From the NCBI GenBank assembly GCA_937996795.1, contig CALKUH010000066.1, positions 1 to 46,154 on the forward strand: 46,154 bases of DNA, written 5' to 3'. Below are positions 32,709 to 40,317 of this stretch, in pieces; the first letter of the stretch is position 1, and each line of letters begins with the position of its first letter. The translations under genes and the position numbers were made by a program. The stretch comes from an uncultured Verrucomicrobiota bacterium. Lineage in GTDB: Bacteria > Verrucomicrobiota > Kiritimatiellia > CAIVKH01. Below the pieces are notes generated by a model. It was given only the letters and a program-made list of their open reading frames with translations, did no database searches and was not told the origin of the DNA.

Positions 32709-33779
32709 TCAGAGCGGAACGAGGCGGCGGTAGGCGGCGAGGGTGTCGGCGGCGGTGCGGGTGAAGTCGAAGCGTTCGCGCGCGGAAGCGCGGGCGGCGG
32801 CGACCACGGCCTCCCGCTTTTCCGGCTGGTGCAGGATCTCGCGCACGGCGGCGGCGGCGCCGTCGACATCGCCGTCGCGCAACGCCCAGCCGTGGCCGCC
32901 GAGCGATTCCATCGAGCCGGGCGCGTCAACCGCGGCGACCGGCACGCCGAGCGCCATCGCCTCGCGGATCGTCACCGACGCGCCCTCGCGCTGCGACGGG
33001 AAGAACAGCAGATCAAGGCTCTTCAACAACCGCGCGCCGTCCAGTTGGAATCCAACGAACTGCACCAAGCCGTCCACGTTCAATTCCCGCGCGCGGGCCA
33101 GCAGCCGCTCGCGCTCCGGGCCGTCGCCCGCGACGATCCAGCGCAATGCCGGCTCCTCCTGGCGCAACCGCGCGGCGACGCGCAACAGGAAGTCCCAATT
33201 CTTTTTCGGCGCGAGGCGGCCCAGGCCGCCGGCGAGGAATCGTCCGCCCGCCCGCGCGCGCCACGCGGGGTCCGGCTCGACCCGCGCGAGCGCGTCCACG
33301 TCGATGCCCGTCGGCGCGAGGTATATGCGGTCCGCCGGATAGCGGCTGCTCCGCTGCATCACGTCGCGCACGGTCTCGGAAATCGCGAGCACGGCGTCGA
33401 TGCGGGACGGATGGTATTTGCGCTGCGAGAAATAGCCCGGGCGCACGGGGGACGCGATGCGGCGCGAGTAGATCAGCGGCACGCGGACGGCGCGCTTCAG
33501 CGCGAGGGCGAGGTCGAGCCCCTTCGAGTCGTGCGCGTGCAGCAGCACGGGACCCAGCGCGCGCACGGCGGCGCGGCGCGCGAACAGGCCGCGCGGGATC
33601 GGATGCGCCGGGAGGCCCTCGTGAATCGCGCGCGCCAGCAGCGGCGCGCCGGGCGGGGCCCACAACACGACCGTCACCCGCTGCGCGCGCAACGCGATGA
33701 GCAGGTGCAACACCTGGTTCTCGCCGCCGCCCCATTCGTCGTTCGTCTGGATGTGCAGGACCGGGCCGGGGTTCTTCAT
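32709..33779 (-). CDS. GT4-family glycosyltransferase
   Basis: The 356-residue protein has a GT-B fold: N-terminal HIQTNDEWGGGENQVLHL, a glycine-rich acceptor-side loop, LHAHDSKGLDLALAL, and the C-terminal nucleotide-sugar half with GLGRLAPKKNWDFLLRVAA, IVAGDGPERERLL and FPSQREGASVTIREAMALG, whose E-x7-E pair binds the donor. It likely transfers a sugar from a nucleotide donor during surface glycan synthesis. Its ATG overlaps the stop codon of the GH2 gene (ATGA at 33776-33779), so translation of the two is coupled. Confidence 0.9.
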   Translation of the reverse strand: MKNPGPVLHIQTNDEWGGGENQVLHLLIALRAQRVTVVLWAPPGAPLLARAIHEGLPAHPIPRGLFARRAAVRALGPVLLHAHDSKGLDLALALKRAVRVPLIYSRRIASPVRPGYFSQRKYHPSRIDAVLAISETVRDVMQRSSRYPADRIYLAPTGIDVDALARVEPDPAWRARAGGRFLAGGLGRLAPKKNWDFLLRVAARLRQEEPALRWIVAGDGPERERLLARARELNVDGLVQFVGFQLDGARLLKSLDLLFFPSQREGASVTIREAMALGVPVAAVDAPGSMESLGGHGWALRDGDVDGAAAAVREILHQPEKREAVVAAARASARERFDFTRTAADTLAAYRRLVPL

Positions 33780-35947
33780 GGCTGAACCTCCACGCGGACG
33801 GACTCCGCCTCCAGGCCGGGCGCATAGGCCTCCAGGCGGACCAGGCCGGACGCCCCGGACGCGGTGATGTAGCCCCGTCCCACGCCGTCCGCCACGCGCA
33901 CCACGCCGCCGCTGGAAAACGCGCGCAACCGGGCGGGGCCTTCGACGGCGACCGGCACATCCCCGGCGTAATCGCGCACGCGGCGTCCCGCCGCGTCCTC
34001 GACCATCAGCTCGAACGCGACGGTTTCGCGCGGCGCGAGGTGAGGCGCCGGCAGGCGGACCACGACGCGCCGCGGCGCGCCCCACGGCGCGATGACCTCG
34101 CGCGCCTCGCCGGCGGCGTGGTGTCCGCGCAGCTCCAGCGGATGCGGTGAAAACGGCAGCTCCAGCGCCACGGATTCGCGGCACGCGGCCTCCGCCACGC
34201 ACCGCCCGTCGCACCACGCGGAAACGCGCGGGGCGTTGGAAAAAATCTCCACGCGGCGGCGCGCGGGGCCTTCGAGCCGCCAGTCGGCCCACGCGCGCAC
34301 GAACGGCGCCGCGGCATACCGCGCCCGGAACAGCGCGGCGGCGCGCTTCGGCTGGCGCCAGGCATCGACAATCCCGCAGCAGCGATAAAAGCGGTCCTTG
34401 CGCTCGGTGGCGTAGTCGCTGAAGCACCAGAGCAGATGGCCGGCGACCTCGGGGCGCCCGTCGATCTTCGCCCACGCGCCGCGGATCAACTCGACCTGCG
34501 CGCGCTCCTCGTCCGCGAGGCCGCGGCGGGCGGGCGGGTAGTTCGCCATTTCGCTGATGATGACACTCTGCAAGCGGCTCGCCGCGCACCCGGCGTCGAT
34601 TTCCTCCGTCTCGTAGTTCACCCCCCAGACATCGGGGATGCCGAGCGTGTCCTTGCGCCGTGCGCGATAGAAATGGTTCTCCGCGTAGGTCACGGGCCGG
34701 TCCGGGTCGAGCTGGGTCGCGAGGTCGCGCAGGCGCAGGTAGGCGCGGCGCGAGCGCGACTCGTTGCCCATGCCCCACAGCGCGATGCACGGGCGGTTCC
34801 GGTCGCGCCGGATCATCGCGGTCCACTGCCGCTCCGCCGCGCGCAGCCAGCGGCCGGTGCGCACGCTTTTCCACGACGCGAGCTCGGCATACACCAGCAG
34901 GCCCAGCTCGTCGCACGCGTCGAGGAACGCGGGATGCTGCGGGTAGTGCGAGAGCCGCACGAAATTGCAGCCGAGCTCCTTCAGCAACACCGCATCCGCG
35001 CGCTGCAGTTCGGGCGGCAGCGCGGAGCCGAACCCGGGCATGCTCTCGTGGCGGTTGCAGCCGTGCAGGTCGAGCCGACGCCCGTTGAGGAAAAAGCCCT
35101 CGCGCGGACGGAACGCCGCCGCGCGGAATCCGATGCGCGTCCGCAGCGCGTCCACATCGCCGCCGCCGCCGTCGGACAGCGTCACCGCGAGCGTGTACAG
35201 CGCCGGCGCCTCGACATCCCACGCCTGCGCGCCCTCGACGCGGAGCCGGATGGACACCGCGCGCGCCGCGCCGGGCGGACACGCGACGGACGCGCCGTCG
35301 CCCTCCGCCACCAGCCGCCCCGCCGCATCGCGCACCTCGGCGTGGATCCAGCCGCTGCGCTCACGTTCGCCCCGGTTCAGCGCGGACACCTCGACGGTGA
35401 TCCAGCCCGACGGCGCGGCCGCGGCGAGCCCCGCCACGCGCAGCGAGTCCGCCTGGAGCTGAAACGTGTTGCGCCGTTCGAGCCACAGGCCGCCCGCCAG
35501 CCCGCCGTACAACAGGAAGTCGGGATCGCGCAGGCCGGGCAGCACCGCGCGCGACCAGCGGTTGTCGAGGCGCAGGGCCAGCGCGTGGGACGACGACGCG
35601 CCGCGCGGGAGCGGGCGTTCAAACCCGAGATACTGGCCGTCCACGCGCGCAAGGCGCCGTCCGTCGAGCCACACCTCGCCCGTGCCATAAAACCCGCCCG
35701 CGACGAGCCACCACCCGGCGTCCGCGTCGTCCGATCCGGGCAGCTCGATCGCGCGGCGGTAGGCGCCGTGTCCGCGGTGGTAGCGGACGCCGCGCTGGAA
35801 GGTGTCGGTCTCGTTCCAGCAGTGCGGCAGGTCCACCGCCGCCCCCGCCGCGCCGCCGCCCGCGAGCCAGCGCCGCCCCACGCGCCCGCGCTGGAACTGC
35901 CACGCGTCGTTGAGCGGAACAAGGAGCCTGTGGTCGCTTGCGGTCAT
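33776..35947 (-). CDS. Glycoside hydrolase family 2 (beta-galactosidase/glucuronidase-type)
   Basis: The 723-residue protein has the GH2 order: jelly-roll sugar-binding domain (10-165, PLNDAWQFQRG and PHCWNETDTF), immunoglobulin-like domain (170-285), and the TIM barrel starting FFLNGRRLDLHGCNRHESMP. Catalytic residues are visible: acid/base Glu396 in ALWGMGNES and nucleophile Glu466 in VIISEMANYPP. RLSHYPQHPAFLDACDELGL is the usual barrel motif. A C-terminal beta domain follows. There is no signal peptide, so it acts in the cytoplasm unless exported otherwise. Start ATG 35947 begins the jelly-roll; open frame upstream is coincidental. Substrate undefined; coupling to a GT4 gene hints at glycan turnover or synthesis editing. 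Confidence 0.9.
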   Translation of the reverse strand: MTASDHRLLVPLNDAWQFQRGRVGRRWLAGGGAAGAAVDLPHCWNETDTFQRGVRYHRGHGAYRRAIELPGSDDADAGWWLVAGGFYGTGEVWLDGRRLARVDGQYLGFERPLPRGASSSHALALRLDNRWSRAVLPGLRDPDFLLYGGLAGGLWLERRNTFQLQADSLRVAGLAAAAPSGWITVEVSALNRGERERSGWIHAEVRDAAGRLVAEGDGASVACPPGAARAVSIRLRVEGAQAWDVEAPALYTLAVTLSDGGGGDVDALRTRIGFRAAAFRPREGFFLNGRRLDLHGCNRHESMPGFGSALPPELQRADAVLLKELGCNFVRLSHYPQHPAFLDACDELGLLVYAELASWKSVRTGRWLRAAERQWTAMIRRDRNRPCIALWGMGNESRSRRAYLRLRDLATQLDPDRPVTYAENHFYRARRKDTLGIPDVWGVNYETEEIDAGCAASRLQSVIISEMANYPPARRGLADEERAQVELIRGAWAKIDGRPEVAGHLLWCFSDYATERKDRFYRCCGIVDAWRQPKRAAALFRARYAAAPFVRAWADWRLEGPARRRVEIFSNAPRVSAWCDGRCVAEAACRESVALELPFSPHPLELRGHHAAGEAREVIAPWGAPRRVVVRLPAPHLAPRETVAFELMVEDAAGRRVRDYAGDVPVAVEGPARLRAFSSGGVVRVADGVGRGYITASGASGLVRLEAYAPGLEAESVRVEVQP

Positions 35948-35957
35948 TTCGGCGTAT

Positions 35958-35963
35958 ATCGTA
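35958..35963 (-). promoter_or_regulatory. Possible -10 box of the GH2-GT4 operon
   Basis: TACGAT on the minus strand lies 10 bp before the GH2 start codon, in the 79-bp divergent gap. The -35 hexamer at the right distance (TCGCAT) is weak. The -10 sequence equals the one proposed for the DUF1428 operon. Confidence 0.3.
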
Positions 35964-36026
35964 TGGTCCCGCCACCCGACATGCGAGGAAAGGCTGCGCG
36001 GTCGGCGGCGATGGGAAGGATATGCG

Positions 36027-37094
36027 ATGCGACTGCTGGTTGTCACGGTGGCGGCGGACCGGTCCGAGGCGCACCTGTTTGCCGGGTTGCGCGAGCGCGG
36101 CTTTTCGGTGGAGGTGTGGGCGGACCCGAAGCGCACCCACCCGCACTTGAGCGCGCTGCGCCTGTCGCCCCATCCGCTGACGGTGCGCGGACGCATCGAC
36201 CGCGCCGCCGTGCGCGCCATCCGCGCGCGCCTCGCCGCGAGCCCGGTGGACATCATCTATGCCCCGCGCAACGACACGCTCGCCGTCGCGCTGCCCGCGG
36301 CGCGCCCGTTCCGCATCCCGGTCGTCGGCTATCGCGGCACCATCGGCCACCTCAGCCGCTGGAATCCCGGCGACTGGCTCACCTACCTGAGCCCGCGCGT
36401 CGCGCGCATCGCCTGCGTGTCGGAGGCCGTGCGCCGCTATCTGCTCACGTTCGGCATGCCGCCGGAACGGCCGGTGACCATCCACAAGGGGCACGACCCG
36501 GCGTGGTACGCGGACAACCGGTTCGACCGCGCCTCGCTGAACCTGCCGCCGGACACCTTTTGCTTCGGATTCGCCGGCAACATCCGCCCGGTCAAGGGCG
36601 TCGACGTCCTGCTCGACGCCGTGGGTTCGATGTCGTCCAGCCGCCCCTTCGTCCTGCTGCTCGCGGGTGAAATCCGCGACCCTGCGATCGAGGCGCGCCT
36701 GCGCGACGACAAGCGGTTGAAGGGCCGCGTGCTCGCGCTCGGCTACCGGACGGACGCGTGGGCCATCCTCGGCCGCTGCGACGCCGTCGTCATGCCCTCG
36801 GTCGAACGCGAGGGCCTGCCGCGCGCCGTGGTCGAGGGCATGGCCCAGGGCGTGCCCGCCGTCGTCACCGACGTCGGCGGCCTGCCCGAACTCGTGCGCG
36901 ACGGCCAGGAAGGCCGCGTCGTCCCCCCGCGCGACCCCTCCGCGCTGCGCGCCGCGATGGAAGACATGCTCGCCGACCCCGCCCGCCGCGCCCGCTGGTC
37001 CGCCGCCGCCCGCCACCGCATCGAAACCGACTTCCACATCACCCGCACCATCGACCGCTACACCACCCTCCTCCGCACCGCCGCCGCCCGCTAA
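36027..37094 (+). CDS. GT4-family glycosyltransferase
   Basis: The 355-residue GT-B enzyme begins MRLLVVTVAADRSEAHLFAG and has the donor-binding half FAGNIRPVKGVDVLLDAV, LLAGEIRDPAIEARL, VMPSVEREGLPRAVVEGMA and GLPELVRDGQEGRVVPP, where E-x7-E and the following glycine loop are the GT4 signature. Start ATG 36027 has AAGGA 6 bp upstream. It is divergent from the GH2-GT4 operon and likely part of the same surface glycan locus. Acceptor and donor are unknown. It is the last backbone gene before the accessory island. Confidence 0.9.
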   Translation: MRLLVVTVAADRSEAHLFAGLRERGFSVEVWADPKRTHPHLSALRLSPHPLTVRGRIDRAAVRAIRARLAASPVDIIYAPRNDTLAVALPAARPFRIPVVGYRGTIGHLSRWNPGDWLTYLSPRVARIACVSEAVRRYLLTFGMPPERPVTIHKGHDPAWYADNRFDRASLNLPPDTFCFGFAGNIRPVKGVDVLLDAVGSMSSSRPFVLLLAGEIRDPAIEARLRDDKRLKGRVLALGYRTDAWAILGRCDAVVMPSVEREGLPRAVVEGMAQGVPAVVTDVGGLPELVRDGQEGRVVPPRDPSALRAAMEDMLADPARRARWSAAARHRIETDFHITRTIDRYTTLLRTAAAR

Positions 37095-37112
37095 ATCCCA
37101 TTATGAAGATGC

Positions 37113-37166
37113 GGTAGGGCGCGTTGGCCCAACGCGCCGCGGCGGCTTGAGCCAAGCCGCCCTACC
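37113..37166. repeat. REPIN-like REP doublet
   Basis: Two palindromes in opposite orientation, GCGCGTTGGCCCAACGCGC (37119-37137) and GGCGGCTTG/CAAGCCGCC (37141-37161), are bracketed by GGTAGGG (37113-37119) and CCCTACC (37160-37166). Each palindrome is thus preceded on its own strand by GTAG, the hallmark of REP sequences moved by RAYT transposases. As single strand it folds into a cloverleaf. It begins 19 bp after the GT4 stop codon. Confidence 0.75.
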
Positions 37167-37246
37167 CGCAGCACGACGGAAAATGCGGAAGCCCCCCCCC
37201 ACATCCGCCTTGCCCACCCCCATTCCACCTCGCATACTAAAAGCAT

Positions 37247-37371
37247 CAGGTGGCTACTTCTCACCATCCTGCCATTTGGCATGATAGCGAGAAGGAATTT
37301 GGCGGAACTCCTTGAAAATCAAGGCAGCCTTTTGAAAACGGCAGGATAGTAGGAAACCGACTAATCACCTG
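37247..37371. repeat. Imperfect inverted repeat next to the cassette array
   Basis: The arm at 37247-37273 (starting CAGGTGGCTACTTCTCACC) is complementary, with several mismatches and a small insertion, to 37340-37371 (GGCAGGATAGTAGGAAACC to CACCTG). A perfect small hairpin CCTTGA/TCAAGG sits inside at 37310-37324. The right arm abuts GTTCGCT (37371-37377), the recombination end of the first cassette, so the whole could be a divergent attC or the remains of an attI-type site. No gene is seen between 37095 and 37385. Confidence 0.5.
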
Positions 37372-37377
37372 TTCGCT
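37371..37377 (+). other. Integron recombination core site (R' box) before cassette 1
   Basis: GTTCGCT is the exact reverse complement of AGCGAAC, the R'' box of the attC that ends the same cassette (38113-38119). In integrons the crossover falls after the G, so the cassette starts with TTCGCT; in the free circle the two boxes rejoin to give a perfectly paired attC. That match is what is seen here. Confidence 0.7.
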
Positions 37378-37385
37378 GATACAAG

Positions 37386-38111
37386 ATGAAGATTCAATAC
37401 ATCACAGTTAGAAACGGGGATTTAAAGAATCTACCGCCCGACGAGGTCACTTTTCTAGTATTAGCAACAGACTTTGCCAACGAGCTGTCATTTCTTATTA
37501 ACGCAATATTGGCAAGTCTTCCGATAAACGAACCCAAGCCCAATTGGCTTGGCGCAATTCACGTAAGTCAGGAACTATTTTATGCCGAACTTGCAGCAGG
37601 CAAGCTATACGAGGCCTGGCAGACAATCGAAAAGAAATACCATGGGACGGCATTATCGAAGAAGTATTACGGCAAACTATCGCCCGAAGGGCGCAAGCAC
37701 TACGACAGGCTAAAATCGTACTTCTCGAATCCCAACAACCACATCAAGATATTGCGCAACAACCACGCATTTCACAGTCAATCGGATGACATTCTTCCGG
37801 TCATTCACGACACCCCCGACGAACGTGAAATGCGAATTATCCTTGGCAGATCATTTACGAATACTTTTTTTGAATTTTCTTCCGCAATAATGCACACCTC
37901 GATGCTGGGATCGGACACCAAAATGCCGCACAAACACGCTCAGACGCTAGTGGCGGGAGAGATTATACCACTATCTATGGCATATTTAGGGTTCATTCAC
38001 GCCTTTGGCGTGGCACTATTTTCAGATATTCCGCACGAATCAGGAGATCTAGGAAGCGTCGAAAGTGTGAAGACTCGAAAGGTGACACTTCCGTTCTTTA
38101 TCAGAAAATAG
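37386..38111 (+). CDS. Hypothetical protein in integron cassette 1, possible HEPN-like motif
   Basis: The 241-residue protein has no family that I recognise. It is mainly helical by composition, and contains KILRNNHAFH (near residue 128), an Arg-x5-His pattern seen in HEPN-type nucleases and in uncharacterised helical proteins with an RN-x-AFH motif. No signal peptide or membrane helix is clear. The start codon lies 9 bp after the cassette boundary and the stop codon lies one base before attC, the compact layout of gene cassettes. Base composition is much more AT-rich than the surrounding genes, a sign of acquisition. Assignment of HEPN is tentative. Confidence 0.65.
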   Translation: MKIQYITVRNGDLKNLPPDEVTFLVLATDFANELSFLINAILASLPINEPKPNWLGAIHVSQELFYAELAAGKLYEAWQTIEKKYHGTALSKKYYGKLSPEGRKHYDRLKSYFSNPNNHIKILRNNHAFHSQSDDILPVIHDTPDEREMRIILGRSFTNTFFEFSSAIMHTSMLGSDTKMPHKHAQTLVAGEIIPLSMAYLGFIHAFGVALFSDIPHESGDLGSVESVKTRKVTLPFFIRK

Positions 38112-38112
38112 C

Positions 38113-38212
38113 AGCGAACAATGGGCTCTGCACGTACGGCGGGGAGCTGGCGAGCTGAAATCAGACACTCAAAGGTTTACGTCCCCGCCGCCGGTAAGCC
38201 CCGACGTTCGGC
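38113..38212 (+). other. Integron attC recombination site
   Basis: A 100-bp imperfect palindrome with boxes in the proper order: R'' AGCGAAC (38113-38119), L'' GGGCT (38123-38127), an inner stem CGGCGGGGA (38137-38145) paired to TCCCCGCCG (38182-38190), L' AGCCC (38197-38201) and R' GTTCGGC (38206-38212). GAAC pairs with GTTC and GGGCT with AGCCC. It starts one base after one gene's stop codon and ends 17 bp before the next ATG, as expected between cassettes. Whether it is recombined in vivo is unknown. Confidence 0.8.
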
Positions 38213-38229
38213 AATGAAGGAATGCTACG

Positions 38230-39324
38230 ATGAAGTCATATCGAGTCCTCTACTATCCACACTTTCAACCCGAGCCGTTGTGGCTAAGGCGTATGCTACT
38301 GCTCACGGATGAAGTGCAGCGAATTGTTCCCAGAGACGCCGCGACCAATGACCCAGACAGTATAAAGGAGATTGCTCAAGTGATGCCTGGGGCATTTACC
38401 GATAAGGCTCCAGAGACGACTGACATAGACTTTGACGACCTGACGCTGGATCGGCTTCGTCATGCATTTCGCGACATCCGCGCATCTATCGGACAAGAAG
38501 GGAAACGCAGGGTCTCTCTCCGCGCGCATCCCGATGGATCTGTGTCTATTGATGGGCACGTATTTCTGCATCAGTCAAAGGCTGCTCCACGTGTTCGAGC
38601 CCTCTTGATGGAAGAGCAAATGCTTCTGCCCTTTCTGCAAGACTATGCAGCGGATACTGGCACCGGAGACCTTCTTCCGATTCCCGAGCCGGCCTCGAAC
38701 CTCATACTGTCATGTATAGCGGATAGAATCGCAGCACGAGAAGGATTAGATACCGCTACAGACGTCGTGATGGATTATGCGTCACTGTCAATGAACGCAC
38801 TTGGGGTGTCAGTGGGTAAACCCGCCGGGTCAGTCGAAGGTGCCCTACTAAGCGCGATTGCAACGATCAATATCCCAGACGACATCGGTAGACTCGACAT
38901 CCGGAAGTACGCCGAGCTTCGTGACTCGTATTATTCAATTCGTGCGGCATTCAAAGAGTATGTTGCAACAATTGCGATCACTCACCGGCTGGGAAGAATC
39001 GGCGACCCTGCGATTCTTGCAGATACCGTATGCTCTGTTGCCGAGAAGATCCGTTCTGAATGTGACGAACTTAGGCGATCAGCTTACGCACGCCGTTTCA
39101 CAGAGTGGGGGCCGTTCGCTGTTAGCAGCGTGCTTGCTGTGGGTGCGGCCCTCGCCGATCCGAGCTATGGACTTGTGTTTGCCGGTGGCGCAGTCGGGCT
39201 CGAGTTCATCGACAGAGTGTACTTCGAGAAAGGGCGCGAGGAACAGACGCCGGAGGCGTGCAGATTGCTTGCAGACCTGCGGACGCATATACTCAAAAGT
39301 GCAGACATTGCGGCGCTGAAATAG
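38230..39324 (+). CDS. Hypothetical protein in integron cassette 2 (DUF6236-like)
   Basis: The 364-residue protein begins MKSYRVLYYPHFQPEPLWLR with LLLTDEVQRIVP shortly after, an opening that resembles DUF6236-type proteins (a YYP segment followed by a 'D-x-V-x-x-I-V-P' segment). The rest is helical. A short hydrophobic stretch (PFAVSSVLAVGAALADPSYG, about residues 294-313) precedes a charged tail. I cannot assign a function. It is the only gene of cassette 2, between attC at 38113 and a partial attC at 39334, and is less GC-rich than the backbone. Confidence 0.68.
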   Translation: MKSYRVLYYPHFQPEPLWLRRMLLLTDEVQRIVPRDAATNDPDSIKEIAQVMPGAFTDKAPETTDIDFDDLTLDRLRHAFRDIRASIGQEGKRRVSLRAHPDGSVSIDGHVFLHQSKAAPRVRALLMEEQMLLPFLQDYAADTGTGDLLPIPEPASNLILSCIADRIAAREGLDTATDVVMDYASLSMNALGVSVGKPAGSVEGALLSAIATINIPDDIGRLDIRKYAELRDSYYSIRAAFKEYVATIAITHRLGRIGDPAILADTVCSVAEKIRSECDELRRSAYARRFTEWGPFAVSSVLAVGAALADPSYGLVFAGGAVGLEFIDRVYFEKGREEQTPEACRLLADLRTHILKSADIAALK

Positions 39325-39333
39325 ACGCTGAAT

Positions 39334-39353
39334 GCCGAACCAGAAGGTCCTGC
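39334..39353 (+). other. Partial attC site (left half only)
   Basis: GCCGAAC (39334-39340), ten bases after the cassette 2 stop codon, is the exact reverse complement of GTTCGGC at 38206-38212, as required for the R'' box of this cassette. The following CTGC (39350-39353) aligns with CTGC at the same place in the first attC. The complementary right half is not found; the sequence runs into GGCCCGGG repeats. Confidence 0.6.
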
Positions 39354-39367
39354 TTATCTCCAAGGGT

Positions 39368-39417
39368 TGGCCCGGGGTTTGGCCCGGGTGGCCCGGGGTT
39401 GGCCCGGGGTCGCACCT
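39368..39417. repeat. Tandem TGGCCCGGG units and CGGGGTCGCACCT end
   Basis: TGGCCCGGG occurs at 39368, 39380, 39389 and 39400. The block ends in CGGGGTCGCACCT (39405-39417), which recurs inverted twice after the transposase gene (40360-40372, 40423-40435). It probably marks the left side of the RAYT unit. Confidence 0.65.
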
Positions 39418-39542
39418 CGCTAATTCGTTCGTGCCGAGCAACTAAACCGCGTTTTGGGCCTCGAAATGTGCCGTATAGCTCGATTTTTTGGCCCATAAAT
39501 CGCGTCTTGTGACAGGGTTGCTTTTGCGGCTAGGTTGACGTT

Positions 39543-40280
39543 GTGCCGCGTGCGAATCGTACCATTTTGGCTGGGCATACCTATCATGTCACCCATCGGT
39601 GTCATGATCGCGCGTTTTTGCTGCGTTTTGCGCGCGATCGTCAGGCGTATCGCCATTGGGTGCGGGATTCGTTGCCGCGATGGGAGGTCGACCTGCTGAC
39701 CTATTGCATCACAAGCAATCACGTTCATCTGCTGGTGAAGGCGACGGACACGGACCAACTCGCGGCTTTTATGCAGCGGGTGGCCGGCGGCATGGCGCAG
39801 GCGTACAACCTGCGGAAGCGTCGGAGTGGCGCATTTTGGTCGGATCGCTATCACGCGGCCATGGTTGAGGACGGCGAGCATCTTTGGCGGTGCATGCGCT
39901 ACATTGATCTCAACATGGTGCGGGCCGGTCGCGTGGCACACCCGTCAGAATGGGAATGGACCGGCTGGGCCGAACTCATGGGCGAGCGAAAGCGCAACAA
40001 ACTGCTGAACATGGATGCGCTCCTGGCCGCGCTCGACGTCTCCACCGCGGCGGAATTTCGCAAGCAACACAGGGACGCAATCGCTGACTCGCTTGCGCAT
40101 GGCCCCGGCGTGCGTGAGCCTTGGTGGTCGGAATCGGTCGCCGTCGGGAGCGCCGAATTCACGGCGACTATTGAGCGTCGCCTCCGCGCCGACTACACCC
40201 GGCGACACCTCGAATCCAACCAAACCGACACGGGCCTCTGGACCATCCGCGAAACCGCCCAGATGCCGTATGGCCCATAA
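39543..40280 (+). CDS. REP-associated tyrosine transposase (RAYT, Y1/TnpA_REP)
   Basis: The 245-residue protein is a single-domain HUH nuclease of the IS200-like superfamily: N-terminal GHTYHVTHRCHDRAFLL, HUH motif His60-Val-His62 in YCITSNHVHLLVKATDTD, and the helix with the candidate nucleophile Tyr88 in GMAQAYNLRKRRSGAFW, followed by RYIDLNMVRAG, all standard for RAYT proteins. These enzymes bind and cut REP hairpins. The start is a GTG at 39543. The stop codon falls inside a GGCCCATAA repeat. It looks intact. The GTAG-type REP doublet at 37113 may or may not be its substrate. Confidence 0.92.
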   Translation: MPRANRTILAGHTYHVTHRCHDRAFLLRFARDRQAYRHWVRDSLPRWEVDLLTYCITSNHVHLLVKATDTDQLAAFMQRVAGGMAQAYNLRKRRSGAFWSDRYHAAMVEDGEHLWRCMRYIDLNMVRAGRVAHPSEWEWTGWAELMGERKRNKLLNMDALLAALDVSTAAEFRKQHRDAIADSLAHGPGVREPWWSESVAVGSAEFTATIERRLRADYTRRHLESNQTDTGLWTIRETAQMPYGP

Positions 40281-40317
40281 AACAGGACTAAAAATCGATC
40301 CATACGCCCGTTTCGGG

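Noticed and set aside
33776..36256. Longer GH2 reading frame with starts upstream of 35947
   Set aside because: The extra N-terminus overlaps the divergent GT4 gene and does not resemble any domain; the GH2 jelly-roll starts right after ATG 35947.
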